From Lactobacillus xujianguonis (GTDB taxonomy: Bacteria; Bacillota; Bacilli; Lactobacillales; Lactobacillaceae): a stretch of 64,000 nucleotides of DNA. Made by a program: the position numbers and the translations under genes. The notes under the pieces are model-generated. The model worked only from the letters and a program-made list of their open reading frames with translations, ran no database searches and had not been told where the DNA came from. This document shows, one piece after another, positions 43,913-52,745 of the stretch. Position 1 is the stretch's first letter, and each line of letters opens with the position of its first letter. The stretch spans positions 1 to 64,000 of the forward strand of contig NZ_ML136876.1 in NCBI RefSeq assembly GCF_004009905.1. The letters are read 5' to 3'.

Positions 43913-44769
43913 CCTACTTGTCCTTTCAAATATTCAACTACTAACTTTGTTTCTGCTTCGCGCATCAAATGCTTGAATAAAACCGTCCAATCACTATAGC
44001 GATCTAAGTTTTCCTGAGTAACAGTCTGTGATACCACCTTTAATTGAATTGGAATTGGAACTGCTAACTCTGAAATTGTTTGCTCAGTTTGTTGATTTAA
44101 GAAATTTAATACTCTTTCAGGTTGATTAGGGGATATAACGATGAAATTTCCATTTCCCAGGAAATAAATGAATTCTGCAGTCAAGCGACTTTCTTTTAAG
44201 GCCTTACTGAGCTTGCGCATGGCTTTTAAATATTCATAATGATGAAATTCCTTAAATTGTTGACTATTTTCCCAGCGCACCAAGGTTACCGTCGTGTGAA
44301 AGTTCATCTGTTTCATTTTCTTAATGATCCGAATTTGACGCCGGTAGAGTTTAATCGCATTATAAGTCGTTTGCAACTTTACATGCGGATTATAATGTGC
44401 CAAGTAGCGATTAATTGACCGCCGATCATTTTTCATAAACTTTAATCTAATTAAATGCTGACTAGCATAATTAACCAATAGCACTTCAATTGGAAAAATT
44501 ACCAATACAATCAGTTTGATTGCGGTCGGTAAGATCATATATCCCAAAAACAAATATGCCATGCTAATCGTGGTTAAAATAATCATTAGCCAACTAACTA
44601 GGATATTTGGCAAAATAAATCCTGTAATCACTGCTAACACTAAAATTGCAGTTATTCCATTACTAATATTGTTAGTACAGTAAATTGAAGCCCATCTCAC
44701 TAAGATCAATGGGAACAAAATTGCTAGCAATAAATCACAGGGCATGAAGAAATTCTTTTTTCTGTCCAT
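43909..44769 (-). CDS. Membrane protein with degenerate GGDEF domain
   Basis: 286 residues: about five N-terminal membrane helices (to about 115), then a GGDEF-fold region in which the active-site loop GG[DE]EF is replaced by GNGNFIVISP, so no cyclase activity is expected. Such proteins (YdaK in Bacillus, PssE in Listeria) act as c-di-GMP receptors that switch on a GT2 polysaccharide synthase. Gene order (receptor, small protein, GT2, GH8) fits that system. No I-site RxxD is obvious, so c-di-GMP binding may also have been lost. Confidence 0.65.
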   Translation of the reverse strand: MDRKKNFFMPCDLLLAILFPLILVRWASIYCTNNISNGITAILVLAVITGFILPNILVSWLMIILTTISMAYLFLGYMILPTAIKLIVLVIFPIEVLLVNYASQHLIRLKFMKNDRRSINRYLAHYNPHVKLQTTYNAIKLYRRQIRIIKKMKQMNFHTTVTLVRWENSQQFKEFHHYEYLKAMRKLSKALKESRLTAEFIYFLGNGNFIVISPNQPERVLNFLNQQTEQTISELAVPIPIQLKVVSQTVTQENLDRYSDWTVLFKHLMREAETKLVVEYLKGQVG

Positions 44770-44886
44770 TTCAGTCTCTTTTTTTCACATCTATATCTAA
44801 TTCACTCATATATCTTAATTTAGAGTACTACCCACTATAATATCTTACTAATAGTAATTTTTGAATATTAAATTGCTAATTTCTGC

Positions 44887-44925
44887 AAAAAAATACAGCC
44901 ATCTCCATTAGATGACTGTATTCCT
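44887..44925. terminator. Terminator of the SLAP protein gene
   Basis: AATACAGCCATCT pairs (with a G-T pair) with AGATGACTGTATT; T-run on the minus strand. Confidence 0.8.
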
Positions 44926-44958
44926 AAAAGAATCGCTATTTATTAAGCTCAAAGTAAA

Positions 44959-45315
44959 TTAGTTCTTCACAACATCCTTTGATCTTAACCATTGCTTTTG
45001 ATTACCAATCCGGTAAATTCGCTTGCTGTTAACTTTCTTAGTAGCCTTAACTTTCCAAGTAGTACCCATCTTTACTTTTTCACCAGTAGTATGGTTCTTG
45101 GCGTTAACAACGTTAACCTTTTGATTCTTAGAGTCTTTGACGACAACAAAGATCTTGTCGCCTTTCTTAGCAACCGGATTAGTTGGTTCAACTTCAGCTG
45201 AACCTAAAGGAGCAGCCGTAGACGCAGCATTTACAGTACCAATGCCAACTAAACCTAAACTAGCAACAAACGTAATACTTGAAACAGCTTTGATTAAGTT
45301 CTTAACGTTTAACAT
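44959..45315 (-). CDS. Secreted protein with one SLAP-type wall-binding domain
   Basis: 118 residues. Signal peptide ending in VNAAS, a short spacer, then a C-terminal SLAP-like module of about 60 residues (VNVVNAKNHTTGEKVKMGTT ... RIYRIGNQKQWLRSKDVV), the cell-wall anchor of Lactobacillus S-layer proteins. S-layer proteins carry two such modules and a large N-domain; here only one module is present. A cre-like palindrome (45449-45462) and a 10-bp inverted repeat (45558-45580) lie in the 396-base upstream region. Confidence 0.75.
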   Translation of the reverse strand: MLNVKNLIKAVSSITFVASLGLVGIGTVNAASTAAPLGSAEVEPTNPVAKKGDKIFVVVKDSKNQKVNVVNAKNHTTGEKVKMGTTWKVKATKKVNSKRIYRIGNQKQWLRSKDVVKN

Positions 45316-45448
45316 TTTAACTACCTGCGATTCTATAACTCTTTCTCTTTACACTTTTATTATAAATTAACTGTTATTCAATTCAACCCTGATGAATTTG
45401 CATTCAGCCTTACAGAAGCCTCATTTTATACGCGTATAGTTTATTCGA

Positions 45449-45462
45449 TGTTAGCGCTAACA
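45449..45462. promoter_or_regulatory. Perfect cre-like palindrome
   Basis: TGTTAGCGCTAACA is fully symmetrical and fits the CcpA cre consensus TGNNANCGNTNNCA. It lies about 135 bases upstream of the SLAP protein gene. Confidence 0.55.
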
Positions 45463-45557
45463 TTTATGCTTTTTCTGTTATTTTTTATTACTAAAGCGCT
45501 CAACACCGGGATTTACCAAATACTATACGAAGCTATAATTACCCATAATTTGGAAAT

Positions 45558-45580
45558 TTTTACTAACTGAGTTAGTAAAA
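45558..45580. promoter_or_regulatory. Inverted repeat, candidate operator
   Basis: TTTTACTAAC and GTTAGTAAAA arms, 3-base spacer. It lies between the SLAP gene and the protease gene, which point the same way. Symmetry and size suit a repressor site; no T-run follows. Confidence 0.4.
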
Positions 45581-45711
45581 GATAATAACTAATATAGGCA
45601 GCAAGTAATCATAAGACAAGAATTTTGCTCAAAATCACGCGAGTTATTCTATACGATATTTTTAAATAAAAGATAATCATTGCCGTTTTCTGGCAATGAT
45701 TAACGTTTTTC

Positions 45712-46377
45712 TTATCGTTGAGTGTTATATAACGTTATCACTGAAACAACATCAATTGGTTGGATGGAATAGGCATGACCTAGATCAAGTACTGAATTCA
45801 TAACTGACGGTCTGCCATCAATATGGTTTAAGCCGATAGCATGACCTAATTCGTGTTCAGCAACATCAATCCGCGATTGAGGATCAATAATTCTCATGTA
45901 AAAATCATTCAAGCGAAATTCAGATGAACGAGTATTTTTTGTGACTCGGCGTTCAATTTCTTCACCAGCCCAGGTTGTTTGGCCGTAATTTCCATCGTGT
46001 AAATAAATATAGGCTTGTTGTGGCTTAGCAACTTGAATGAATTTAACGGCGCCGGTTTGGTTCCAAGCAGCTAAGGCTGCTTCAGTTGCCTGTCGATCTT
46101 CTGCATTACTAGTTCCCACATAGATCGTAGCTACCGGAATTCTAAGCTTCGAGGCTTTGATTTGCTTTTTGACCCGGTGATGCTTTTTCTGTCGATCAAT
46201 CTTGATTTGTTTCTTTAAGCGTTTCTTTTTATGCTGCTTCTTTTTGGCCTTTTTGGCTATCTTGTGACTAGCAGCTTGAACAGGTTGTGTGGTCTGCTCG
46301 GTCGTCACCACTCCCATACCGCCTAGCAGCATCAAGACGATGATGATTTTCTTCCAAAATTTATTTATTTTCTTCAT
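45712..46377 (-). CDS. Secreted matrixin-like zinc metalloprotease
   Basis: 221 residues. Signal peptide (KIIIVLMLLGGMGVVTT), a Lys/His-rich basic spacer (about 37-75), then an M10A-like domain with the zinc motif HELGHAIGLNH and the Met-turn SVMNS. No propeptide cysteine switch is visible. It probably acts at the cell surface; the basic spacer could bind wall polymers. Substrate unknown. Terminator at 45672-45700 (AATCATTGCC/GGCAATGATT). Confidence 0.85.
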   Translation of the reverse strand: MKKINKFWKKIIIVLMLLGGMGVVTTEQTTQPVQAASHKIAKKAKKKQHKKKRLKKQIKIDRQKKHHRVKKQIKASKLRIPVATIYVGTSNAEDRQATEAALAAWNQTGAVKFIQVAKPQQAYIYLHDGNYGQTTWAGEEIERRVTKNTRSSEFRLNDFYMRIIDPQSRIDVAEHELGHAIGLNHIDGRPSVMNSVLDLGHAYSIQPIDVVSVITLYNTQR

Positions 46378-46528
46378 CTTTGTCTACAACTTTCTATTAT
46401 GTCTAAATCATAAGCTTTACTGCAGGACAAAGTCAATTAACGATCATTTACACCGAGATTTTGCCTCATTTCTTCCTATACTATGGTAGAATCTATGTGT
46501 TATTCTTTTTTAACGGAGAAAATAAATA

Positions 46529-47158
46529 ATGAAGAAAAATTACACTGCCATTGGCATTGGCCTGCCATTGACTTTGATTTTGGCCTTCTCAATTGTGCTT
46601 CATGCCAGTTGGGTAAATCACGTTGATCATTTCTTCCAGCAGCTTGTTCATTTTAGTCCTAACTTACAAGGAATTATGTTAAAAATCTCTTTCCTTGCCT
46701 CCCCTAAAATGGATTTGGTCTGGATGTTGATCATTGTCATCATTTTATGGATTAAACACCAAAAACCGCTGGCGCTGAATCTACTTGTTTTACTAATCAG
46801 TGCCGATGCAGTTGGTTGGGTCATCAAGCACCTCATTCAACGTGCACGTCCAATTCAACATTTGGCAATTGATGACGGTTTTAGTTTTCCAAGTGGTCAC
46901 ACTTTAGGACTATCAATTTTAGTTCTGTGGTTCATCATGATTTTCTTGCCAGTATTTTTGAAAAACAAAACCACCCGCATTTGGGTTGATATCTTATTAG
47001 CAGTGATTTTGGTAATTGAAATGATTTCGAGAGTTTATCTTTATGCTCACTACCCAACTGATGTCTGCGGCTCAGTTTTAGTCTCTTGGACCTGGATCGG
47101 AGTTGTTGAACTGCTCTGGCAAAAATTTACACCAAGAACTAGTAAAAATAATTTTTAA
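46529..47158 (+). CDS. PAP2-family membrane phosphatase
   Basis: 209 residues, about six membrane helices. The three phosphatase motifs are present: KHLIQRARP, PSGHTLGLS, and SRVYLYAHYPTDV. It resembles undecaprenyl-diphosphate phosphatase (PgpB/BcrC-like) or phosphatidylglycerophosphatase B enzymes that recycle lipid carriers. ACGGAGAAAA site precedes the ATG. Confidence 0.88.
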   Translation: MKKNYTAIGIGLPLTLILAFSIVLHASWVNHVDHFFQQLVHFSPNLQGIMLKISFLASPKMDLVWMLIIVIILWIKHQKPLALNLLVLLISADAVGWVIKHLIQRARPIQHLAIDDGFSFPSGHTLGLSILVLWFIMIFLPVFLKNKTTRIWVDILLAVILVIEMISRVYLYAHYPTDVCGSVLVSWTWIGVVELLWQKFTPRTSKNNF

Positions 47159-47162
47159 ATCA

Positions 47163-47203
47163 AAAGAATGATCAAACTGAAAAATGTTTGATCATTCTTT
47201 TTT
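47163..47203. terminator. Bidirectional terminator
   Basis: AAAGAATGATCAAAC pairs perfectly with GTTTGATCATTCTTT. It lies between the convergent PAP2 and acetyltransferase genes. Confidence 0.9.
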
Positions 47204-47206
47204 CTT

Positions 47207-47824
47207 CTATTGATATGGCCAATCAGTTAACCGATCTTTTTCGGTAATTTTTCGTAATACCCGCGCTGGTGTACCCACTGCCAAAGAATGAGCCGGAATA
47301 TCTTTAGTGACGACACTACCTGCACCAATCACACTGCCTTCACCAATTGTTACTCCTGGACAAACTGTGACACTACTTGCCAGCCAACAGTTATCTTCAA
47401 TAGTAATTGGTGCGCCGTATTCAATATCAGTATAAGTCCCATCTTTTTGCAAACGAACATTTCTTTGCTCAGGAAGTAATGGATGCAGTGGCGTCGCAAT
47501 CGTGACATTTGGACCAAACATGACATTATTTCCAATTGTCACAGGACAAGTATCTAAAATCGTCAAATTGAAATTAGCATAAAACTCTTTGCCGAGATGC
47601 GTGAATTGACCATAGTCAACTTGAATTGGACCTTGCAAGTAAACGCCTTTACCATGATCAGGAAACAAGCGATCAATAATTGCATTTCTTTCTTCCTTAT
47701 CGGTATCTGCCAACATATTGTAATCCCGGCATAGACGATGGGCTAAGCGAGAAATCTTTTGCAATTCTGCTGTACCAGGACGATAAGCCTTACCGGCTAG
47801 CATATTTTTGGTATTTTCTTCCAT
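47207..47824 (-). CDS. Sugar O-acetyltransferase (LacA/Maa-like hexapeptide)
   Basis: 205 residues. N-terminal Mac domain (MLAGKAYRPGTAELQKISRL), then left-handed beta-helix hexapeptide repeats with the catalytic His in IATPLHPLLPEQRN and IGAGSVVTKDIPAHSLAVG. Enzymes of this type acetylate maltose, galactosides or other sugars from acetyl-CoA. Single gene, next to the plasmid-type module. Confidence 0.88.
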   Translation of the reverse strand: MEENTKNMLAGKAYRPGTAELQKISRLAHRLCRDYNMLADTDKEERNAIIDRLFPDHGKGVYLQGPIQVDYGQFTHLGKEFYANFNLTILDTCPVTIGNNVMFGPNVTIATPLHPLLPEQRNVRLQKDGTYTDIEYGAPITIEDNCWLASSVTVCPGVTIGEGSVIGAGSVVTKDIPAHSLAVGTPARVLRKITEKDRLTDWPYQ

Positions 47825-47878
47825 TTTAGTATTGCACCTCTTTTTGATGTTTTGCTTTTATTATATCAAATATATTGA

Positions 47879-48335
47879 TGATTACCCTTATACGGCTATG
47901 AATTATTATCTATATACTTTCGCTTATAGTTATCCGTATATTAATAATTAAAAAGTTAATTTAGCGATGTTTCCAACATCTTTGCTACAGAATAATTTTT
48001 CACTTATTTAACAAAATAAATATTAATATCCGTAGTCATATACATCTAAATATAAAGTACCGTATTCTTATACTTACCAGTATCAATATTCATATAAACT
48101 TTAAAACGACGTGATTTGGAGATTTTTTGCTTCCAAATGACGTCGTTTTTATTAAATTCTTCTCAATTGTTGGCACTATGAAATATCTAAAACCATAATG
48201 CTACATATAAGTATCCATTTTACATATATTCAGCCATGCACTATTATAATATATGTATCTTTACACGTATCTTTAAAAATATAAATACAAGTGTATTTAC
48301 AGTACTAAATATATGTATTTCATAATGTACAAAAA
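47879..48335. repeat. AT-rich region with dispersed TATA(C/A)-type motifs
   Basis: The 567 bases between the acetyltransferase and rep genes hold no ORF. They carry scattered motifs such as ACATATAAGTATCC, TTATACTTACCAGTAT and TATCCGTATA, similar to those around parA. They also hold an inverted pair of iteron-like units (48103-48149). It may be part of a partition or replication control region. Confidence 0.4.
48103..48149. repeat. Inverted pair of iteron-like sequences
   Basis: AAAACGACGT-GATTTGGAG and CTTCCAAATGACGTCGTTTT form an 18-of-19 inverted repeat with an 8-base loop. The right arm continues TTATTAA and matches the iteron family at 49693-50679 (TCCAtnnGACGTCGTTTTTATT type). It can act as a terminator or as an extra initiator-binding site downstream of rep. 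Confidence 0.6.
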
Positions 48336-48372
48336 AGGGGCGATAGATCAACGTTTTGTGACCTATCGCCTT
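48335..48372. terminator. Terminator of the rep gene
   Basis: GGCGATAG pairs with CTATCGCC around a 16-base loop, with an A-run on one side and a T-rich tail on the other. Confidence 0.8.
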
Positions 48373-48391
48373 CTTAATTTTTATTTTATTG

Positions 48392-49660
48392 TCAACTTAA
48401 ATCTTTTATATCAAACAGTGATAAGCTATCATTCAAATCTTGCCCAGCATGGGTAAAGTCAATCGAAACATTACCATTATCACGTTGAACCTGCATGTCC
48501 TTGGCACTTTCTTCCAAGGACTTGAGTCGTTCTTTTTCTGCCTTTTGATCGCGATCACGATCTTCCTCAGACTTCATGTAGCCCATTTTAAGGAGTTGCA
48601 TGTCCTCTTTGTCTTCTGGTGTCAGGAAGCCTTTTTTGCTTACTTCTTCGTATACGTGCAATAATTGCGCAAATTGAGCGTGTTTATATTGCGTCAAGGA
48701 CTTTAAATCAGAACGATGGAAAGCAGTCCGCCGTGAGCGTTTATGCAGCTTATTTGGCAAGAAATATGAGTGCAGATGGCCTTCTTTATACTCCTTAGCA
48801 CAAGTACCCAAAGTAAAGCCGTAAAAACGGTCTAAAGCTCTAAATTTCTGCTTATCCGTCAAATATGGGTTAGATTTGATGTAATAAACGGAATTCGTAT
48901 CTTCAATACTACTGTCATAGTAAACATCTTGCTGATTATTCTTTTCAGGCACCCAAGTGAAGATATAAGAATCAAGCTTGCGCCCTCTAACACCTTTACG
49001 GTAGTTCTTAGTCACCTTAAAATTCTGGAAATTAGCACACAATTCCTCAATACACAGACTAAGAACACGTCGGTCGATATCTGTAGGACGGTAAGACTTC
49101 GGAATTTGCAGCCGTTTTCTGAAATCGTCGATTTTATATTCCTTGTGTCCCACGGTACGCCACTGCTTCAATAATCTGAACAACTTACGCGAATAATTGG
49201 AATGAAGACGTACATATTGCGTAATTGAAAAGCGTGTCCAGTGTTCCAAATGGTTAAATAAATATTGAAAACTATCACTTACTTCTACACTAGTCTCAAG
49301 CGTATCAGTGTCTACTACCGATCTTTTGAAGATATTTTCTCGAATTTTGTTGATGTGTCCGGTATTTTTATCTTTTTCTTCTTTAGACAGCTGTATTGTG
49401 AGTAACCGAGAAAAGGTATCATCAACATTTTTAGCAATTTGTTTGTTAGAAATATGACTGTTGTAGCCGACTTCACGCTTAATCTGATCTGGAGAAAGTG
49501 TAATTCGGTTACTACCTTGATCCTTTACTTGCGCAGCAATTAGCCAAAAGATATTACTATTTATTTCGGGTAGGCTATCAATTGGCTCAAAGATAGGATC
49601 ATCATTGAAGCGATTATCAATCTTAATTATCTTTTGTACAGGTCTTTTTCTAATTGCCAT
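48392..49660 (-). CDS. Plasmid-type replication initiator (Rep_3 family)
   Basis: 422 residues. The Rep_3/RepB winged-helix pair is recognisable: DNRFNDDPIFEPIDSLPEIN and NIFWLIAAQVKDQGSNRITL at the N-terminus, then TQYVRLHSNYSRKLFRLLKQ (about 143-162) and the RGRKLDSYIFTWVPEKNN second domain. The C-terminal 150 residues are charged and coiled-coil-like. It binds the iterons just upstream of its own start to open the origin and usually represses itself. GGAGATTCACC lies before the ATG. Plasmid initiators are not expected amid chromosomal housekeeping genes, so this is an integrated replicon. Confidence 0.88.
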   Translation of the reverse strand: MAIRKRPVQKIIKIDNRFNDDPIFEPIDSLPEINSNIFWLIAAQVKDQGSNRITLSPDQIKREVGYNSHISNKQIAKNVDDTFSRLLTIQLSKEEKDKNTGHINKIRENIFKRSVVDTDTLETSVEVSDSFQYLFNHLEHWTRFSITQYVRLHSNYSRKLFRLLKQWRTVGHKEYKIDDFRKRLQIPKSYRPTDIDRRVLSLCIEELCANFQNFKVTKNYRKGVRGRKLDSYIFTWVPEKNNQQDVYYDSSIEDTNSVYYIKSNPYLTDKQKFRALDRFYGFTLGTCAKEYKEGHLHSYFLPNKLHKRSRRTAFHRSDLKSLTQYKHAQFAQLLHVYEEVSKKGFLTPEDKEDMQLLKMGYMKSEEDRDRDQKAEKERLKSLEESAKDMQVQRDNGNVSIDFTHAGQDLNDSLSLFDIKDLS

Positions 49661-49692
49661 AGGTGAATCTCCAATTAACGACTTTCATAATC

Positions 49693-50679
49693 TGTAACGT
49701 CGTTCCTTTTATTTAAGGTAAATATAAAGCATTTCAACAGTAGAAACAACACTTATTAGCAAATTTGCTCCATGAGATGTCACCCTTATTAAAATTCGTT
49801 CCATACGACGTCACTTTTATTCAAAAATAACTCCATAAGACGTCGTTTTTAATTCATTTTCTAAATTTAATCCATATGATGTCACCCTTATTACTCCACA
49901 TCACGTCGTCTTAAATAAAATCTCCATGAGCCGTCACCCTTATTAATTTTCAAAATCGGGTCAAAAAAATTAGCAAAAATTACAGTTTTCAACAGTTTTT
50001 CATGATTTTTAGCTTGCCTCAAATTTACAACATGTAGTGTTTTCTAGCATATTTTTAGCTATTCTTAAAAAGAAGCTCCATAAGATGTCCCCCTTATTCA
50101 AAAATTACATTAAATAAACGACCTAAAATGGGAAAATAGTTCTTTTAGAGACTTATTTAGCGCTATTTTATTTAAAAAAGGGGTAATTCTAAAAATAATC
50201 TCCACGTGGTGTCACTCTTATTAATACTAACTCTACATTTCTGAGAATTGAGTACTCAAATATTGGATATATTTAAAAAGAGCACCACAATATGTTGTGT
50301 CCATAAGGCGTCACTCTTATTAAAATGGAGCTAGTTTTGCCTAAATTACTCCATATGACGTCACCCTAATTTCAAAAATTGTGGATAACTAGGCTCCATG
50401 AGATGTCGCCCTTATTAAAATCTCGAAAATCGTCTCTCCATCAGACGTCACCGTTAATACCATAAAGCGTCGTTTAATAATTCCACATTGCGACACTGTT
50501 ATTAAAAAGTACTCAATATGTTGATACATCAGGCTTTAAAGCTATTTTGACGCTATTTTGGCTTCCATGAAACGTCACCTTTATTAAATTAAGCAAAAAT
50601 TGCCGAGCTTTGTTGATATTAAAGGGATTAGAGCATGTAAATCACGCACTAGTACTCCACAAGACGTCGTTTTTCAATT
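49693..50679. repeat. Iteron array, putative origin of replication
   Basis: About 16 degenerate 25-bp repeats, all in the same orientation, with the consensus CTCCATNNGACGTC followed by ACCCTTATTAA. Examples start at 49768, 49799, 49831, 49870, 49894, 49922, 50076, 50200, 50299, 50349, 50394, 50436, 50459, 50481, 50562 and 50655, and a partial one at 49693. Adjacent units are often 22-32 bases apart, about two to three helical turns. AT-rich DNA and a DnaA box lie between them. Variation is mostly GACGTC/GATGTC and loss of the last bases. This is the layout of an iteron-controlled theta origin next to rep. Confidence 0.85.
50380..50388 (-). promoter_or_regulatory. DnaA box
   Basis: TTATCCACA on the minus strand is a perfect consensus DnaA box. 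It lies between two iterons, as in many Rep_3 theta origins. Confidence 0.7.
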
Positions 50680-51016
50680 GCTGTAGCTTAAGCATATCAA
50701 GGCCTCCGCGTCATGCTAAAAGGATGTTAAAGGGTTTAATTAAAGGGTATATATAAAATGGTTATTAAATGACTTTCACTACAAACCGCCTCACTTGCAA
50801 TATTGACCTTAAAACGTAAGTAAATAGTGAACTGCGAATTAACTCATAATTTTGTTAAATAAAATCATGAACAACAATTGGTTACAAATAAGACATTCAA
50901 AACAGCTGCCTAGCTAAATGCTTTTTAATTCTTAAATAAAGCAATTGAAGTTTTAACTTTAAATAAAAATAAAAGCCAGATACATAAGTAAAAATACATG
51001 TATCTGACTAAAAGCT
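50680..51016. other. AT-rich intergenic region after the iterons
   Basis: No ORF. It holds a direct repeat AAAGGGTTTAATT / AAAGGGTATATAT (about 50728-50755), and a hairpin CAGATACAT/ATGTATCTG (50974-51010) that probably terminates the RHH gene. The low-melting stretch could be the unwinding element of the origin. Confidence 0.4.
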
Positions 51017-51304
51017 TTAGTTATCTTTGTTTTGTTCGATCCACTCATCAAGAAAGGCACTAGTTGAAGTAAAACCATGACGTTTAGCTATTCTATTAAG
51101 TGCTTTTCTATTACTTGGTTTTAAAGTAAAAGTAAATGGTTTAACCTTCTCTTTTTGAATAGGTGTTTTAGTGGGTAGTGAGTAATTGATAGTGGGTTGG
51201 GGTACTTCTTGAACTTCTGGTTTATTATTAAGTGCTTCTGTCATCTTTTCATGGGTTTCTTTACCATTTTGAAAAGCATTTTTCTTTGGTCTATCGAATG
51301 CCAT
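51017..51304 (-). CDS. Ribbon-helix-helix protein, probable centromere-binding partner of ParA
   Basis: 95 residues from the ATG at 51304, which has a perfect GGAGG site. The N-terminal 55 residues are polar and disordered-looking (a frequent ParA-activating tail). The C-terminal part FTFTLKPSNRKALNRIAKRH (about 55-74) followed by GFTSTSAFLDEWI is an RHH fold of the CopG/ParG/omega kind. Lying between rep and parA, it could bind the flanking ATAAGTATA-type sites as a partition adaptor or control copy number. Confidence 0.65.
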   Translation of the reverse strand: MAFDRPKKNAFQNGKETHEKMTEALNNKPEVQEVPQPTINYSLPTKTPIQKEKVKPFTFTLKPSNRKALNRIAKRHGFTSTSAFLDEWIEQNKDN

Positions 51305-51344
51305 ATTTATAACCTCCAATATGTTTATACATAACAGATATATT

Positions 51345-51640
51345 ATACCAACAAATATAAGTATAAGTACATTTATATTTAAAAGCTTTAGAAAAACAAA
51401 AGTTTATTGAAAACTAATTTGTACGGATATAACTATTTATATGTAAAATAATATGTATAAGAATAATAAAACATACAAATATATATAGACGTCTAAGTAT
51501 AAAGCTATTGGTAAATATAGAGATAATAATATGAAAATGTACTAATATAATAAGAAGTAGGTTAATACATATAAATATAAATATGCGTATTCTATAAAAG
51601 CTGATATATCAACATATGATAGATATTTTTCGAAAACAAA
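51345..51640. repeat. AT-rich tract with ATAAGTATA-like motifs (centromere candidate)
   Basis: The 356 bases between the RHH gene and parA contain no ORF but many related motifs: AATATAAGTATAAGTACAT (about 51354), ATATGTATAAGAATAAT (about 51462), CTAAGTATAAAG (about 51492) and AATATGCGTATTC (about 51580). Similar motifs recur at 52587-52600, 52722-52740 and 54056-54075. Dispersed short sites beside parA are typical of RHH-bound partition sites. Confidence 0.45.
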
Positions 51641-51675
51641 AAAGAAGCCAAAGAATAGTTTTAGCTTCTTTATTT

Positions 51676-52473
51676 TTATAATTTATCTTCAATTTGCTTA
51701 AAAGTTTTGTTGAAATCTTGGAAGAAATTATAATTTCTATTGTAGGTTCTAGTATCTTCCATCATTTCAACTACCGGTGTTTCATCTAGATTAGAACGGT
51801 TGAACAATTCTTTATCTGGAATAACAGCTATCACACTGTCGTCATCCTTAATACTTTCTAACATTTCATTAGAAGAAGAGGTATTACGTTTAATCATGTT
51901 AGCGATAAAGTAAAGTTTCGCAGTAACATAAGTTTCACCGGTACTGAACTCAATTGCTTCTTTTCGTAAGTCTTCAATCCGGTCTTCTAGGTTATATTTG
52001 GCATCAAAACCATGCTTACTTGGTGTAATAGGGCTGAGAATATCATGACTTACAATAATCGCATTCTTAGTAGCGGTAGAGAAGTCTGGGTGACAATCAA
52101 TAATAATATAGTCATAATCGCCAATACCCACCTTGTCATAATTGTTGTTAAGCCACATGTAAAGACGCATGTTTTTGTTAGTCATGTTTTCAATATTAGT
52201 TTCAATGTCGTCTAGGTGCATGTTACCGGCAATTAGATCAATATTTTCTTTAACATGGTTAATAGTTACATTGTCTTCTTGTAAAAAGATGTTAGCTACG
52301 GTACCGATATCCTTATCAGCATAGACTTCATAGGTTTGACTTAAATTGCATTGATGGTCAAGGTCAATGAAGAGTATCTTTTTGCCATTTTTAGCAAGCC
52401 GTTCACCGAAGTTGTAGGCAAGAGTGGTTTTACCTACGCCTCCTTTGATGGCAGCAAATGAGATTATTTTCAT
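51676..52473 (-). CDS. ParA-family partition ATPase
   Basis: 265 residues from the ATG at 52473 (AAGGAAGCG site). Deviant Walker A KGGVGKTTLAYNFGERLA (about 10-27), Walker A' FIDLDHQCNLSQ, and Walker B YDYIIIDCHPDFS. There is no N-terminal HTH, so it is the type Ib kind (small ParA) that works with an RHH adaptor. A terminator (AAAGAAGC/GCTTCTTT, 51637-51674) follows. Confidence 0.9.
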   Translation of the reverse strand: MKIISFAAIKGGVGKTTLAYNFGERLAKNGKKILFIDLDHQCNLSQTYEVYADKDIGTVANIFLQEDNVTINHVKENIDLIAGNMHLDDIETNIENMTNKNMRLYMWLNNNYDKVGIGDYDYIIIDCHPDFSTATKNAIIVSHDILSPITPSKHGFDAKYNLEDRIEDLRKEAIEFSTGETYVTAKLYFIANMIKRNTSSSNEMLESIKDDDSVIAVIPDKELFNRSNLDETPVVEMMEDTRTYNRNYNFFQDFNKTFKQIEDKL

Positions 52474-52559
52474 AATACGCTTCCTTTTCAATTTAATCTG
52501 TTAATAGCATCATAACACAAAGTCTAATAATGTGGCCATTAATAATTATACTTAACACT

Positions 52560-52745
52560 ACAATAAGAAATATAAGGCTATAGATAAATATAAGTATACA
52601 AATAAATATACTAGCTAATATAAGCATTAAGAAAAGGCTGGCCTAATGCAATTAATAAGCGTTTTGCATCTGAAAAAGTAAAGTTTATTGCGTTGACAAA
52701 ATTTAAAATTAGTATAAATCTAAATATAAGTGTAAGTATATTAAA
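52560..52745. repeat. ATAAGTATA-like motifs upstream of parA
   Basis: AATATAAGTATACA (52587-52600) and AAATATAAGTGTAAGTATA (52722-52740) lie within 360 AT-rich bases between the divergent parA and the acetyltransferase gene. No ORF is seen. They belong to the same family as the motifs at 51345-51640. Confidence 0.45.

Noticed and set aside
49693-50679. CRISPR array
   Set aside because: The repeats are regular in part, but units vary, spacing runs from 22 to over 150 bases, there are no cas genes, and rep is adjacent. Iterons explain them better.
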